From the NCBI GenBank assembly GCA_964520895.1, contig CAZFOR010000013.1:1-23298 (forward strand): a stretch of 23,298 nucleotides of DNA, written 5' to 3'. Every line of letters starts with the position of its first letter. Within the stretch, counting starts at the first letter, position 1. The stretch is from SIG350 sp964520895 (GTDB lineage Bacteria > Bacillota > Clostridia > TANB77 > SIG350). The notes under the pieces are model-generated. The model worked only from the letters and a program-made list of their open reading frames with translations. It did no database searches and was not told where the DNA came from. The position numbers and the translations under genes were made by a program. Below, piece after piece: positions 13,667-22,725 of this stretch.

Positions 13667-14200
13667 ATGAAAAATAAAGTTTTGATTTTAGGAATAATAT
13701 TGGTAATAGCAGTAGGAGGTTTTGTTATATATGAAATAAGCAACATATCTGAACCTGTAAATGGTTTGGATGTGGTTCCTTCTGGTTCACCAAGTAGTGT
13801 AGATACTACACCTATTAATGTAGATGATGAATTTAATCTAGCAATGAAAGATATTGAAACTGGGGAAAATATAATTGATGAAACATTTTTAGAATTATTT
13901 GAATTTGGTGATGCAACATATCTTTTAAATGTAATTACTGAATATTATTTAGATGCATGGAGGGATGAACTTAAAAACGTAAAAACAGATACAATAGAAA
14001 TTGATGAAAAAGCACTTAATATAAAAAATAAGATTATAAATCAAATTGGTGGAACAACAGGAGAAGTATATTATTCTAATATAGCACAAGCTAGAATATA
14101 TAGACAAGAGGTTTTAAATAGTATAGATTCGTTATATGAATATAGTTTTAAGGTTTCAAGTATAGACAAATTGAAAGAAGCAATCGGGTTTGAAGAATAA
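13667..14200 (+). CDS. hypothetical membrane-anchored or secreted protein
   Basis: I do not recognise this 177-residue protein. A lysine-containing start and a hydrophobic segment (VLILGIILVIAVGGFVIYEI, residues 5-24) form a signal anchor. A Pro/Ser/Thr-rich linker (about 30-52, VVPSGSPSSVDTTPINV) follows, then an acidic, mostly helical extracytoplasmic domain. The gene starts 28 bp after miaB with a GAAAGGAG ribosome binding site, so it is probably in the miaB transcript. It ends before a strong terminator. No catalytic motif was seen. Confidence 0.75.
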   Translation: MKNKVLILGIILVIAVGGFVIYEISNISEPVNGLDVVPSGSPSSVDTTPINVDDEFNLAMKDIETGENIIDETFLELFEFGDATYLLNVITEYYLDAWRDELKNVKTDTIEIDEKALNIKNKIINQIGGTTGEVYYSNIAQARIYRQEVLNSIDSLYEYSFKVSSIDKLKEAIGFEE

Positions 14201-14241
14201 ATGGAAGAAAATGTTTGTTACAGAAATATTACAATTTTTCA

Positions 14242-14276
14242 AAATAAGTTTAGAGTATTCTAAACTTATTTTTTTT
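14242..14276 (+). terminator. intrinsic terminator before polC
   Basis: A 13-bp perfect stem, AAATAAGTTTAGA (14242-14254) with TCTAAACTTATTT (14259-14271), around a 4-base loop and followed by further T's. Confidence 0.9.
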
Positions 14277-14287
14277 ATGATAAAATA
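14276..14287 (+). promoter_or_regulatory. possible extended -10 for polC
   Basis: TATGATAAAAT directly after the terminator T run is a TGnTAAAAT extended -10; no good -35 is visible. The same TATGATAAAAT string recurs before the zinc-ribbon/hpf unit near 22490-22499. Confidence 0.35.
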
Positions 14288-14328
14288 CAATACAAGAGTA
14301 ATTTACATAGATTGGGGTGACAAAAACT

Positions 14329-17300
14329 GTGGGTGATAAATTTTTTACAAGTATATTTCCAGATATACCAGATAATTTGATTTTTGAGGATTTAAAAAAT
14401 GCAAGAATTGAAAATGTTAAATACAAGAAAAAATCAAAAGTAATGGAAATGACAATGCTAATTGAAAACAGTATTGATTTAGATATGTTATCTAAATTAG
14501 AAAACTATATAATTGAATCACTAGGGTTAAAATCTGTTGATATTAAACTAAAATATATAAGTAGTGATAATATTAAAACTGTTAATGATATTGATTTTGA
14601 TAATTTATTTAGATATGTAATGCAAAAGCATCCTGTAATAAAAGGGTTACTAAATAAATATGAATTATTGTTAGAAAATGACAATATTTCAATTAAACTT
14701 GATTTGAAAAGTAAAGAAATATTAGAGATAAAGAAGATTGACAAATTAATACAAGATTTAATAAATCAAAACTATGGTATAAAATCAAAGGTTAGTTTTA
14801 TAGATGGTAAAATATTAGAATATGATGATGAGTTAGAAAGAAAAATAATTGATGATATAATAAAAGAAAATAGTTTAGAAATAAATAATAATGAAAAAAA
14901 GAAATCTAACAGTAGTGACGATAATGGCAAAAGTGAAAAAAGTGAAGTAAAAACAGATTTAATTTATGGTAGAGGTAATATTAAAGAAGAAAAAATTAAT
15001 ATTGCTGACTTAACAGTAGATAGTGGAAAAGTATGTTTAGTTGGTAATGTTTCAAATATAGATTCAAGAGAACTTAGAAATGGGAAAATATTAGTTATGT
15101 TTAATATTTATGATGGAACAAGTAGTATAACTATTAAAGCATTTTGTAAAAGTGATGAGGTAAAAAGCGTTATAAGTGCATTAAAAGATGCAAAAAGAGT
15201 TAAAGTAGGTGGAACAGCTCAATATGACCAATTTGCAAAGGAACTAGGAATACTTGCAAATAATATAATAAGTGTACCTGGCGAAAAAGGGCGAATGGAT
15301 TTAGCTGAGAATAAAAGAGTAGAACTACATTTACATACAAAAATGAGTTCAATGGATGGTGTATCATCAGCATCAGATATAGTTAAAACTGCTGCTAAAT
15401 GGGGACATAAAGCTGTTGCAATAACAGATCATGGTGTTGTACAGGCTTTCCCAGAAGCACATAATGCAGGTAAAAAGAATAATATTAAAATAATATATGG
15501 TGTGGAATGTTATTTAGTAAGTGATAAAACACCTAGCATATATGGAGGTAATGCTGAGAATTTAGATATAGATGATACATATATCGTATTAGATATTGAA
15601 ACAACAGGATTTAGTGCAGTTAATGATAAAATAACAGAGTTTGGTATGATTAAAATTAAAAACGGAGAGATTGTAGATACATTTGAAAGCTTTGTTAATC
15701 CACAAATACCAATACCTGACAGAATAACAGAAGTAACACATATAACAGATGATATGGTAAAGGATGCACCAATAATTGACGATATTATGAAAGACGTATT
15801 AGATTTTATAGGAGATTATCCAATAGTTGCACATAATGCAAATTTTGATATGGGATTTATACGATATAATGCAAAAAATCTAGGATATGAAGTAAATAAT
15901 ATTGTTATCGATACACTTCAAATTTCAAGAGATTTGTATCCACATTTTATAAAACATAAACTAGGCATTATAGCAGAAAAACTAGATATAGTAGTTGAAA
16001 ATGCACATAGAGCATTAGATGATGTTAAAACATTAGTTCAAGTATTTAATAAAATGGTTATTGATTTAAAAGAAAAAGGTGCTAAAACAGTAGCAGATAT
16101 TGACCGTGTATTTAAAGGTGATTTTAATATTAAAAACGCAGAAAGTTTTCATGCGACTATTTTAGTTAAAAATTATACAGGACTTAAAAATTTATATAAA
16201 TTAATATCCATTTCACATTTAGACTATTTTTTCAAAAAACCTAGAATACCAAAAAGTTTATATAAACAATACTGTGAAGGGTTAATGTTAGGTAGTGCTT
16301 GTGAACAAGGCGAAGTATATAAAGCAGTACTTAGAGAAAAAACAGATGCTGAAATATTAGATATTGTAAAAGATTATGATTATTTAGAAATAATGCCTGA
16401 TGGTAATAATGAATTTATGATAAACCAAGGTATTGTTAAAAATAGAGAAGATTTACATGAAATAAATAGAAAAATTATTGCATTAGGAGAAAAATACAAA
16501 AAAATAATTGTTGCAACAGGTGATGTTCATTTTCTAAATCCAGAAGATGAAATATACAGACGTATATTAATGTATGGACAAGGGTTTGATGATGCAGATA
16601 TTCAAGCACCACTATATTTAAAAACAACTGATGAAATGTTACAAGATTTTGAATATTTAGGTAGAGAAAAAGCATTCGAATATGTAGTAGAAAACACAAA
16701 TGCAATTGCAAATATGTGTGAAGATATACAACCTGTTCCTGATGGTACATATCCACCAAGAATTGAAGGTGCTGAGCAACAAATTGAGGAAATTGCTTAT
16801 GGTAAGGCAAAAGAGATATATGGTGATCCATTACCTGAAATTGTTAGTAAAAGATTAGAAAAAGAGTTAACGTCAATTATAAAAAATGGATTCTCAGTTA
16901 TGTATATAATTGCCCAAAAACTAGTATGGAAATCAAATGAAGATGGATATTTGGTTGGTTCGAGAGGTTCTGTTGGTTCTTCTTTTGCAGCAACAATGAC
17001 AGGTATTACAGAGGTAAATCCGCTTCCACCACACTATATTTGTCCAAAATGCAAATATTCTGATTTCAATATAGATACAACTGTTACAGCATGTGGGTTT
17101 GACTTACCTGATAAAAAGTGTCCTAATTGTGGTGAAAATTTGAAAAAAGATGGTATAGATATACCTTTTGAAACATTCCTAGGATTTGATGGAGATAAAG
17201 CACCAGATATTGACTTAAACTTTTCAGGTGATTACCAATCTAAAGCACATGCATATACAGAAGTACTATTTGGTAAAGGAAAAGTATTTAAAGCTGGAAC

Positions 17301-18627
17301 AATTGGAACATTGGCTGATAAAACAGCATATGGGTTTGTTAAAAAATATTATGATGAAAAAAATATGTATATACCAAATGCAGAAATATCAAGAATTGTA
17401 AATGGTTGTGTTGGAGTTAAAAGAACAACAGGACAACATCCAGGTGGAATAATTGTTGTACCAGACTATAAAGAAATATATGATTTTTGTCCAATACAGC
17501 ATCCAGCAGATGATAGTGGAAAAGGTGTAGTAACTACGCATTTTGACTTCCATTCTATACATGATAATTTGTTAAAACTTGATATATTAGGACATGATGA
17601 TCCAACAATTATTAGAATGTTAGAAGATTTAACTGGTATAAATGCAAAAAGTATATCATTAGATGATAAAGAAACTATGTCAATATTTTTAAATACAGAT
17701 GCATTAGGTGTTACACCTGAGCAAATTAATTCAACAGTAGGTAGTTTTGCTGTTCCTGAATTTGGAACAAAATTTGTAAGGCAAATGTTGATTGATACAA
17801 AACCTACTACATTTTCTGAATTAATTCGTATATCTGGACTATCACATGGTACAGATGTATGGTTAAATAATGCACAAACATTAATAGCAGAAAAAGTAGC
17901 AACATTACCTGAAACAATATGTACAAGAGATGATATTATGTTATATCTTATTCAAAAAGGTGTTGCACCTAAAATGTCATTTAAAACAATGGAAAGTGTT
18001 CGTAAAGGAAAAGGATTAACAGAAGAAATGGAACAAGCTATGAAAGAAGCAAATGTTCCAAAATGGTATATAGATTCTTGTAAAAAGATTAAATATATGT
18101 TTCCAAAGGCACATGCAGCAGCATATGTTACAATGGCATTTAGAATTGCATGGTATAAGGTTCATCGCCCTAAAGCTTTTTATACTGCATATTTTACAGT
18201 AAGAGCAGATGAGTTTGATGCAAATCTTATGGCAAGAGGTAAAGAACTTGCTAAAAGGAAAATTAAAGAATTTGAAATGCAAGGAAATAATTTATCTACA
18301 AAAGACAAAAATGTCCTTACCATTTTAGAAGTTGTAAATGAGATGTATGAAAGAGGTATAGAATTTTTACCTATAACATTAAAAGATTCTGATGCAAAAA
18401 AATTTAAGATGGAGGATGATGGTATTAGACCACCACTTAATGCACTTCCAGGGCTTGGTACAGTTGCATCTGAAAATATATATAATGCTATAAAAGAAGC
18501 TAAAACAGAGCTTACAGTCGATGATTTACGTTTAAAGGCACATATAGGAAAAGCTGTTATAGAAACTTTAGAAAAAGAAGGATGTTTAAAAGGAATGTTA
18601 AAAACAAACCAATATAGTTTGTTCTAG
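14329..18627 (+). CDS. polC: DNA polymerase III alpha subunit, Gram-positive PolC type
   Basis: PolC is the replicative polymerase of low-GC Gram-positives, combining polymerase and proofreading exonuclease. In order: N-terminal domain (1-180); OB domain (about 225-320); PHP domain starting VELHLHTKMSSMDGV (about 330); an inserted DEDD exonuclease (about 415-590, VLDIETTGF); the resumed PHP domain; and the palm with SRGSVGSSF (about 876). A zinc finger follows with CPKC (about 905) and CPNC (about 930), then catalytic APDIDLNFSGDYQ (about 958) and a C-terminal helix-hairpin-helix region (LPGLGTVASENIYNAI, about 1373). The 1432-residue length and all motifs seen suggest an intact enzyme. I chose GTG 14329, 8 bases after GGGGTGA, over GTG 14317, which lies in that site. 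Two LRR genes follow in the same direction. Confidence 0.97.
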   Translation: MGDKFFTSIFPDIPDNLIFEDLKNARIENVKYKKKSKVMEMTMLIENSIDLDMLSKLENYIIESLGLKSVDIKLKYISSDNIKTVNDIDFDNLFRYVMQKHPVIKGLLNKYELLLENDNISIKLDLKSKEILEIKKIDKLIQDLINQNYGIKSKVSFIDGKILEYDDELERKIIDDIIKENSLEINNNEKKKSNSSDDNGKSEKSEVKTDLIYGRGNIKEEKINIADLTVDSGKVCLVGNVSNIDSRELRNGKILVMFNIYDGTSSITIKAFCKSDEVKSVISALKDAKRVKVGGTAQYDQFAKELGILANNIISVPGEKGRMDLAENKRVELHLHTKMSSMDGVSSASDIVKTAAKWGHKAVAITDHGVVQAFPEAHNAGKKNNIKIIYGVECYLVSDKTPSIYGGNAENLDIDDTYIVLDIETTGFSAVNDKITEFGMIKIKNGEIVDTFESFVNPQIPIPDRITEVTHITDDMVKDAPIIDDIMKDVLDFIGDYPIVAHNANFDMGFIRYNAKNLGYEVNNIVIDTLQISRDLYPHFIKHKLGIIAEKLDIVVENAHRALDDVKTLVQVFNKMVIDLKEKGAKTVADIDRVFKGDFNIKNAESFHATILVKNYTGLKNLYKLISISHLDYFFKKPRIPKSLYKQYCEGLMLGSACEQGEVYKAVLREKTDAEILDIVKDYDYLEIMPDGNNEFMINQGIVKNREDLHEINRKIIALGEKYKKIIVATGDVHFLNPEDEIYRRILMYGQGFDDADIQAPLYLKTTDEMLQDFEYLGREKAFEYVVENTNAIANMCEDIQPVPDGTYPPRIEGAEQQIEEIAYGKAKEIYGDPLPEIVSKRLEKELTSIIKNGFSVMYIIAQKLVWKSNEDGYLVGSRGSVGSSFAATMTGITEVNPLPPHYICPKCKYSDFNIDTTVTACGFDLPDKKCPNCGENLKKDGIDIPFETFLGFDGDKAPDIDLNFSGDYQSKAHAYTEVLFGKGKVFKAGTIGTLADKTAYGFVKKYYDEKNMYIPNAEISRIVNGCVGVKRTTGQHPGGIIVVPDYKEIYDFCPIQHPADDSGKGVVTTHFDFHSIHDNLLKLDILGHDDPTIIRMLEDLTGINAKSISLDDKETMSIFLNTDALGVTPEQINSTVGSFAVPEFGTKFVRQMLIDTKPTTFSELIRISGLSHGTDVWLNNAQTLIAEKVATLPETICTRDDIMLYLIQKGVAPKMSFKTMESVRKGKGLTEEMEQAMKEANVPKWYIDSCKKIKYMFPKAHAAAYVTMAFRIAWYKVHRPKAFYTAYFTVRADEFDANLMARGKELAKRKIKEFEMQGNNLSTKDKNVLTILEVVNEMYERGIEFLPITLKDSDAKKFKMEDDGIRPPLNALPGLGTVASENIYNAIKEAKTELTVDDLRLKAHIGKAVIETLEKEGCLKGMLKTNQYSLF

Positions 18628-18639
18628 TAGGGAGGAAAT

Positions 18640-19338
18640 ATGGGTATAGTAAATTTTGAAAGTAAGGATTTAGAAAAAATAGTAAGAATAAGATTAAACA
18701 AAAATTATGGTCAAGAAGTCACAAATGATGAGTTAATCAAAATTCAAGAAATGATTTTTTCTAAAAGTGATATTACTGGAAGGCAAACTGATATAAACCT
18801 TGATGAAATTGATAAATTTCCTGGGCTAACAGAAACTACTATTAAAGGGTTTAATATAGATAAAGATAAAGTATCATTATTTAAAAAACAAAAAAAATTA
18901 AATAATATACATTTTGAACAATGCGAATTTGAACAAGGTTTATCACTTGATATGAAACTACAATACCTTGAGATTAATCAATGTAAAGGAATGAATGGCA
19001 AATTGTTTGAAAATCTTAAATTAGTAAGAGCACTTGTTGTGCGTTATCAAGATAATTTTGATTTGAGTAATATAAGTAATTTATCAAAAATAAAAATGCT
19101 ATATATAGAAGATTGTGATAATGTACAATTAAATGATATTGATAAATTAAAAGATTTAGGAGCATTGTATTTAAAAGGTTTATCAATTGATAATTTAGAT
19201 GAGTTATACAATCTAAAAAAATTAGAATATTTAAATTTAGATGGAACAGAGTTAAAACACCCTATTGATAAAAATAGATTTAAGAAACATCTTGATGTAA
19301 ATAAAGAAGAGAGTAATTATCCATTAGAAAGGACTTAA
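18640..19338 (+). CDS. leucine-rich-repeat-like cytosolic protein
   Basis: The 232-residue protein has irregular leucine-rich repeats: KLNNIHFEQCEFEQG, KLQYLEINQCKGM, KIKMLYIEDCDNVQL, DLGALYLKGLSIDNL and KLEYLNLDGTELKHP, each about 22-24 residues with a cysteine or asparagine at the turn. A helical N-terminal region of about 90 residues precedes them. There is no signal peptide, membrane helix or sorting signal, so it appears cytosolic. The ATG follows GGGAGGAAAT, 12 bases after the polC stop, with no terminator between, so it shares the polC transcript. The next gene has related repeats plus a transglutaminase-like domain. LRR domains usually bind proteins; the partner is unknown. Confidence 0.8.
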   Translation: MGIVNFESKDLEKIVRIRLNKNYGQEVTNDELIKIQEMIFSKSDITGRQTDINLDEIDKFPGLTETTIKGFNIDKDKVSLFKKQKKLNNIHFEQCEFEQGLSLDMKLQYLEINQCKGMNGKLFENLKLVRALVVRYQDNFDLSNISNLSKIKMLYIEDCDNVQLNDIDKLKDLGALYLKGLSIDNLDELYNLKKLEYLNLDGTELKHPIDKNRFKKHLDVNKEESNYPLERT

Positions 19339-19387
19339 AATTATTAAATGTTAAAATAGAAAGATATAGTATGTAGGAGAAAGTAGT

Positions 19388-21235
19388 ATGGGAGACAGGT
19401 TATCTAAATTAAAGAATTTAATATATAAGATAATGCATAATGTTGAGGAGATTGCAGGATATACAGAATTTGATACTATTATAAAAGAATCTTTAGAACA
19501 AGATCCTAAAATTGCAAGAATAGATGGCGAAAAAGTTGAACAGGCTATAAAAAACCTACGAGAAAAGGGACTTTGTGAAAATAAAACAGATATGCAGTTA
19601 AGACAAGATTTTATTACTAATTTAGCAAGTAATTACAGATTTGAAGATTTAAGAATGTTTTCATTTGATTTAGATGGTGTTGTTTTGCCAGAAACAATGA
19701 ATTTGAGGAGTGTATTATTTAGTAATTGTGAATTGAAAAATACTGATTCTTTAAAAGACATTGTGAGTTTAGAACAGATAAGTATTGCTGAAAAATTAGA
19801 AAATGATATTAATATTAATGATACTCAAAAGATATTTTCTAAGGAAGGTTTAAAGCAAATTACTATGGTTGAAGTTGGTAATGCTACGCAATTGTTACCA
19901 AAGGAAAGTGATAGTTTAGAAAATATATCGCTTGTAAGATGTACTAATATTGATAAATTTAATTCATTGAACTATGATAAATTGAAAAGATTAAATTTAT
20001 ACGGTTGTATGGTAAATGATATAGATTTTATTGATAATTTTCCAAAATTATCATATGTAAATTTGTCAGAAACAGATATTAAACCAAATAAAGAAGAACA
20101 AATTAAAAATTTTAAAATAGAAAAAAATATTTATGTGGATATTAGTTGTACAAGGCTTAGTAAAGAATTAAATCAGAAAGATGCTGGTGAGATTCATCCA
20201 TATTGTAAAGGTATAACTCAATTACAAATGTGGGAAGAAGCAGGTGAGAAAAACATACCAATAAAAACTATTGATGAGCTTGAATCATTAAATGCATTTG
20301 GATATTTTCAAGGAAATAATATAAATGTTGAAATAGAAAAGGGTGATGATTTTTTTGGAAAATTTGAACCATTTATTATACATGATGGAATTATACCTAA
20401 TATACATTTAGATAGTATTTCTTGTATTTCTAACGAAGATTTAGAAAAATTGAAAGAAATGGAGTTTCAAGGTAAATTTATAATTAGGGGAGATGAATAT
20501 ACTGAAAAAACAGAAGGGTATTCATTAGAAACAATGACTAATATAAAAGAAAGAATTGATGATATAATGGCTGAAGTAGACAAAAGTATACCACAAGATA
20601 CTAATGATAGAGATATTAAAAGAATTGCAAAAGTATATTCAATGCTTGGTAAAAATATATCATATGATGATAATGGATTAATTCGTGAAAGAGGTTATGT
20701 AGAAGGTAATAGAGAAAAAGCAGTATCTTTAAAAGGAGCATTGTTTGAAGGTAAACAAATTTGTGCAGGATATGCATTAGTTTTAGAACAAACGTTAGAA
20801 TGTATGGGGATAGAATGTAGTAGGGTGTCTGGCGATAATCCGAAAGTTAAAGATTCTGCACATATGTGGAATCAAGTTAAAATTGATGATCAGTGGTATA
20901 ATATGGATTTAACATGGGATGCAAGCAGGTTGCAAAGAAATAAAAATACTGAATTCTTTGCAAAAGGTGAAAAAGGATTTAGTCAAGAACATAAAATTAA
21001 TGAACAATGGACAAAAGAAAATAATGAAGAATTCCATGAAACACCTCATACGGAATATGAATATGATAAAACTATAATAAATTCAATATTAAAAGATGAT
21101 GAAAATTTGGAATTTATTTTGAAAATAAGAAATGGAAATATTAAAAATGATTATACTGATATTGATGATAGAGATGAAGAAAAACAGCTTGCTGCATGTA
21201 GAAGGCAAGATATTGAAGACGATAGAGACAAATAA
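19388..21235 (+). CDS. LRR and transglutaminase-like domain protein
   Basis: The 615-residue protein has a helical N-terminal region (1-95), irregular leucine-rich repeats (about 95-250, e.g. NLRSVLFSNCELKNT, SLENISLVRCTNI, KLKRLNLYGCMVNDI, KLSYVNLSETDI), and a linker. A transglutaminase-like (papain-fold) domain fills about 370-550. Its triad is intact: Cys459 in GKQICAGYALVLEQ, His492 in SAHMWNQVKIDDQWYNMDL, and Asp507 in NMDLTWDA. Such domains act as peptidases, transglutaminases or amidases. The C terminus (from about 555) is highly charged (TDIDDRDEEKQLA). No signal peptide was seen, so it may act in the cytosol or be exported by a non-Sec route. The TAGGAGAAA ribosome binding site fits ATG 19388. 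It follows the LRR-only gene and precedes a DUF1294 gene. Confidence 0.88.
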   Translation: MGDRLSKLKNLIYKIMHNVEEIAGYTEFDTIIKESLEQDPKIARIDGEKVEQAIKNLREKGLCENKTDMQLRQDFITNLASNYRFEDLRMFSFDLDGVVLPETMNLRSVLFSNCELKNTDSLKDIVSLEQISIAEKLENDININDTQKIFSKEGLKQITMVEVGNATQLLPKESDSLENISLVRCTNIDKFNSLNYDKLKRLNLYGCMVNDIDFIDNFPKLSYVNLSETDIKPNKEEQIKNFKIEKNIYVDISCTRLSKELNQKDAGEIHPYCKGITQLQMWEEAGEKNIPIKTIDELESLNAFGYFQGNNINVEIEKGDDFFGKFEPFIIHDGIIPNIHLDSISCISNEDLEKLKEMEFQGKFIIRGDEYTEKTEGYSLETMTNIKERIDDIMAEVDKSIPQDTNDRDIKRIAKVYSMLGKNISYDDNGLIRERGYVEGNREKAVSLKGALFEGKQICAGYALVLEQTLECMGIECSRVSGDNPKVKDSAHMWNQVKIDDQWYNMDLTWDASRLQRNKNTEFFAKGEKGFSQEHKINEQWTKENNEEFHETPHTEYEYDKTIINSILKDDENLEFILKIRNGNIKNDYTDIDDRDEEKQLAACRRQDIEDDRDK

Positions 21236-21253
21236 TTTAAAGGGAGTGATATA

Positions 21254-21550
21254 TTGAATATTTTTGAAATAATACCATGGCAATACATATTACTATATTT
21301 TATGTTTATAAATATTATATCATTTTTAATGTTCTTTTTTGATAAAATATTTGCTATGGCTAAAAAGAGGAGAATATCAGAAAAAGCATTATTAATTGTT
21401 TGCCTAATCGGCGGAAGTATTGGTGGAATAATAGGAATGTATAAATGTAGACATAAGATACGAAAATATAGATTTAAATTTGGGATACCAATAATAATTA
21501 TTGTTCAAATATTATTAATAGTTTATTATTTGTATACGTTGTATATGTAG
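21254..21550 (+). CDS. DUF1294 family small membrane protein
   Basis: The 98-residue protein has three hydrophobic segments (YILLYFMFINIISFLMFFF, KALLIVCLIGGSIGGIIGM, IPIIIIVQILLIVYYLY). The arrangement 'N-iSF--F--DK--A---rRISEkaLL---liGGSiGgiiGM---rHK-rk--F--GiP' is that of DUF1294 membrane proteins, which have no established role. It starts with TTG at 21254, since GGGAG lies 7 bases upstream and no ATG or GTG is in frame there. It is 18 bases after the LRR-transglutaminase gene and likely ends the polC operon. Confidence 0.85.
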   Translation: MNIFEIIPWQYILLYFMFINIISFLMFFFDKIFAMAKKRRISEKALLIVCLIGGSIGGIIGMYKCRHKIRKYRFKFGIPIIIIVQILLIVYYLYTLYM

Positions 21551-21799
21551 TATAGTATTAATATGATTTTATAAAATAAAATAGAAACAATGAGTAAAAT
21601 AATATATGATAAGAAAGTAGTAGGTACTAAACTTACTACTTTTATTAATATACAAGTTATGATAAATTCTCCTGATAAACTAGATTTTAAAAGTTCAGAA
21701 TTAATAACGTTTTATAAAATGTTGAAAAAGTAGTAATTAAAATTACAATATACAAACACTAGATTCTACCAACTATATTTAACAAATTTTTATAATTTG
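21551..21799. other. A/T-rich intergenic stretch with no convincing gene
   Basis: The stretch between the DUF1294 and membrane-protein genes holds a terminator-like hairpin (21614-21642), a weak 47-codon frame overlapping it (21590-21733), and otherwise nothing that I recognise up to the promoter at 21800. Confidence 0.6.
21614..21645 (+). terminator. probable terminator of the polC operon
   Basis: AAAGTAGTA (21614-21622) pairs with TACTACTTT (21634-21642) around an 11-base loop, followed by TATTA; the T run is short. Confidence 0.6.
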
Positions 21800-21828
21800 T
21801 TGAGTTTAAATCATATTTTTGCTATAAT
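21800..21828 (+). promoter_or_regulatory. strong extended -10 promoter with overlapping palindrome
   Basis: TTGAGT (21800-21805), 17-base spacer, TATAAT (21823-21828) preceded by TGC (extended -10). The palindrome AACAAATT/AATTTGTT (21781-21801) touches the -35 and could be an operator. Confidence 0.65.
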
Positions 21829-21872
21829 CTTTATTAGAAATATTAATATATTTATTATCCTATTATTTTTTT

Positions 21873-21923
21873 GAAAGGAGTATAATCATTAAGAATTGTA
21901 TTAAAAAATTAAAAATCTTATAA
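21873..21923 (+). promoter_or_regulatory. leader with an orphan ribosome binding site and an 11-codon ATT-started frame
   Basis: GAAAGGAG (21873-21880) is an ideal ribosome binding site but no ATG, GTG or TTG that could use it leads into a frame of any length. Seven bases later ATT (21888) begins IKNCIKKLKIL, ending in a TAA (21921-21923) that overlaps the AAGGAG of the next gene. It could be a leader peptide with a rare start or a decayed one. Confidence 0.3.
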
Positions 21924-21935
21924 GGAGTGAACGTT

Positions 21936-22400
21936 ATGATTGTTTTTTTACCATTAGTACCCATAATTATAGCCATATGCTTATTAGGATTAAGTCTTGC
22001 AGACGGATTAGCTGGTTCCATGAATACGATTACAACAATTGTTTGGGTCTTAATGATAATAATAGCTGTTATATCATTTGTTATAAAAACAAAACTAGAT
22101 TATCCCAAAGGCCAAAAAAAGAAAGAATTAACGTTACTTTCAATTTCTCATATATTTACATTTGGTAGTAGTTATTTATTTTTTCAGATGTTAAATCATT
22201 GTGGAAATGATTTGGGAGATTTAATAGGACTTATTTTTATTCTTCTTATTCTAGGTTCAACATGGCTATTTATGGCTACAAGTTGGTTAGCAGTATGTTT
22301 TATGACCCAGTATTATGATGACGAAGATTTTAATCGGTGCTTATTAACCACAGTAATAGTTGGAATTATATTGTTTGCCATATGCAGATGTATATCATAA
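21936..22400 (+). CDS. small polytopic membrane protein of unknown function
   Basis: The 154-residue protein has four hydrophobic segments: VFLPLVPIIIAICLLGLSL, TTIVWVLMIIIAVISFVI, IGLIFILLILGSTWLFMA and LLTTVIVGIILFAICRC. A basic loop (KTKLDYPKGQKKKEL) after helix two should face the cytoplasm. I do not recognise the family. AAGGAG (21922-21927) sits 8 bases before ATG 21936, chosen over the GTG at 21927 that is part of that site. The gene has its own strong promoter, about 100 bases of leader, and a strong terminator starting right at its stop codon, so it is a single-gene unit. Confidence 0.8.
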   Translation: MIVFLPLVPIIIAICLLGLSLADGLAGSMNTITTIVWVLMIIIAVISFVIKTKLDYPKGQKKKELTLLSISHIFTFGSSYLFFQMLNHCGNDLGDLIGLIFILLILGSTWLFMATSWLAVCFMTQYYDDEDFNRCLLTTVIVGIILFAICRCIS

Positions 22401-22450
22401 GAAAAGAACAAAGATGATGAAAAGTTAAAATCATCTTTGTTCTTTTCTTT
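22401..22450 (+). terminator. long-stem intrinsic terminator after the membrane-protein gene
   Basis: An 18-bp perfect stem, GAAAAGAACAAAGATGAT (22401-22418) with its complement (22430-22447), around an 11-base loop, starting one base after the stop codon. Confidence 0.9.
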
Positions 22451-22470
22451 GCTAAATTATATATTAATTG

Positions 22471-22499
22471 TTGTTTTTATTTTACTATTATGATAAAAT
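22471..22499 (+). promoter_or_regulatory. promoter of the zinc-ribbon/hpf unit
   Basis: TTGTTT (22471-22476), 17-base spacer, TAAAAT (22494-22499) with TGA just before it (extended -10). Confidence 0.55.
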
Positions 22500-22536
22500 A
22501 CATTTGTGATAAGAATATAAAGAGAGGTGATTGTAG

Positions 22537-22704
22537 ATGGCAGTATATTGTGCAAAATGTGGTAAAGTAGTAGATTCAAGTTGTAGTAAAAGCTATTATG
22601 AATATCATGAAAGTGATATATCATATATTCAACCTGAAGATTCAAATTATAGAGGATATTGTTCATGTGGTGCAAAACTAGAGACATTGGACGATATTGA
22701 TTAA
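22537..22704 (+). CDS. 55-residue zinc-ribbon-like protein
   Basis: This small gene encodes MAVYCAKCGKVV to AKLETLDDID, 55 residues. Two pairs of cysteines (YCAKCGK near residue 5 and YCSCGAK near residue 42) are placed like a zinc ribbon, with an extra Cys near residue 16 and a Tyr/Asp-rich middle. AGAGGTGAT lies 8 bases before the ATG, and codon use matches its neighbours. hpf starts 21 bases after its stop, and an extended -10 promoter lies upstream, so it forms a two-gene unit with hpf. Its role is unknown; the link to hpf suggests a ribosome- or stress-related partner, but that is inference. Confidence 0.75.
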   Translation: MAVYCAKCGKVVDSSCSKSYYEYHESDISYIQPEDSNYRGYCSCGAKLETLDDID

Positions 22705-22725
22705 TAAAATTAAGGAGGAGATTTC

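Noticed and set aside
16475..16831. Minus-strand open frame opposite polC
   Set aside because: His/Leu/Gln-rich low-complexity product, inside conserved polC sequence.
21590..21733. 47-codon plus-strand frame between the DUF1294 and membrane-protein genes
   Set aside because: No good ribosome binding site, overlaps a terminator-like hairpin, and the product resembles nothing known; kept only as an outside possibility of a decayed gene.
22457..22687. Minus-strand open frame opposite the zinc-ribbon gene
   Set aside because: The plus-strand 55-residue gene has a ribosome binding site and paired cysteines; the minus frame has neither.
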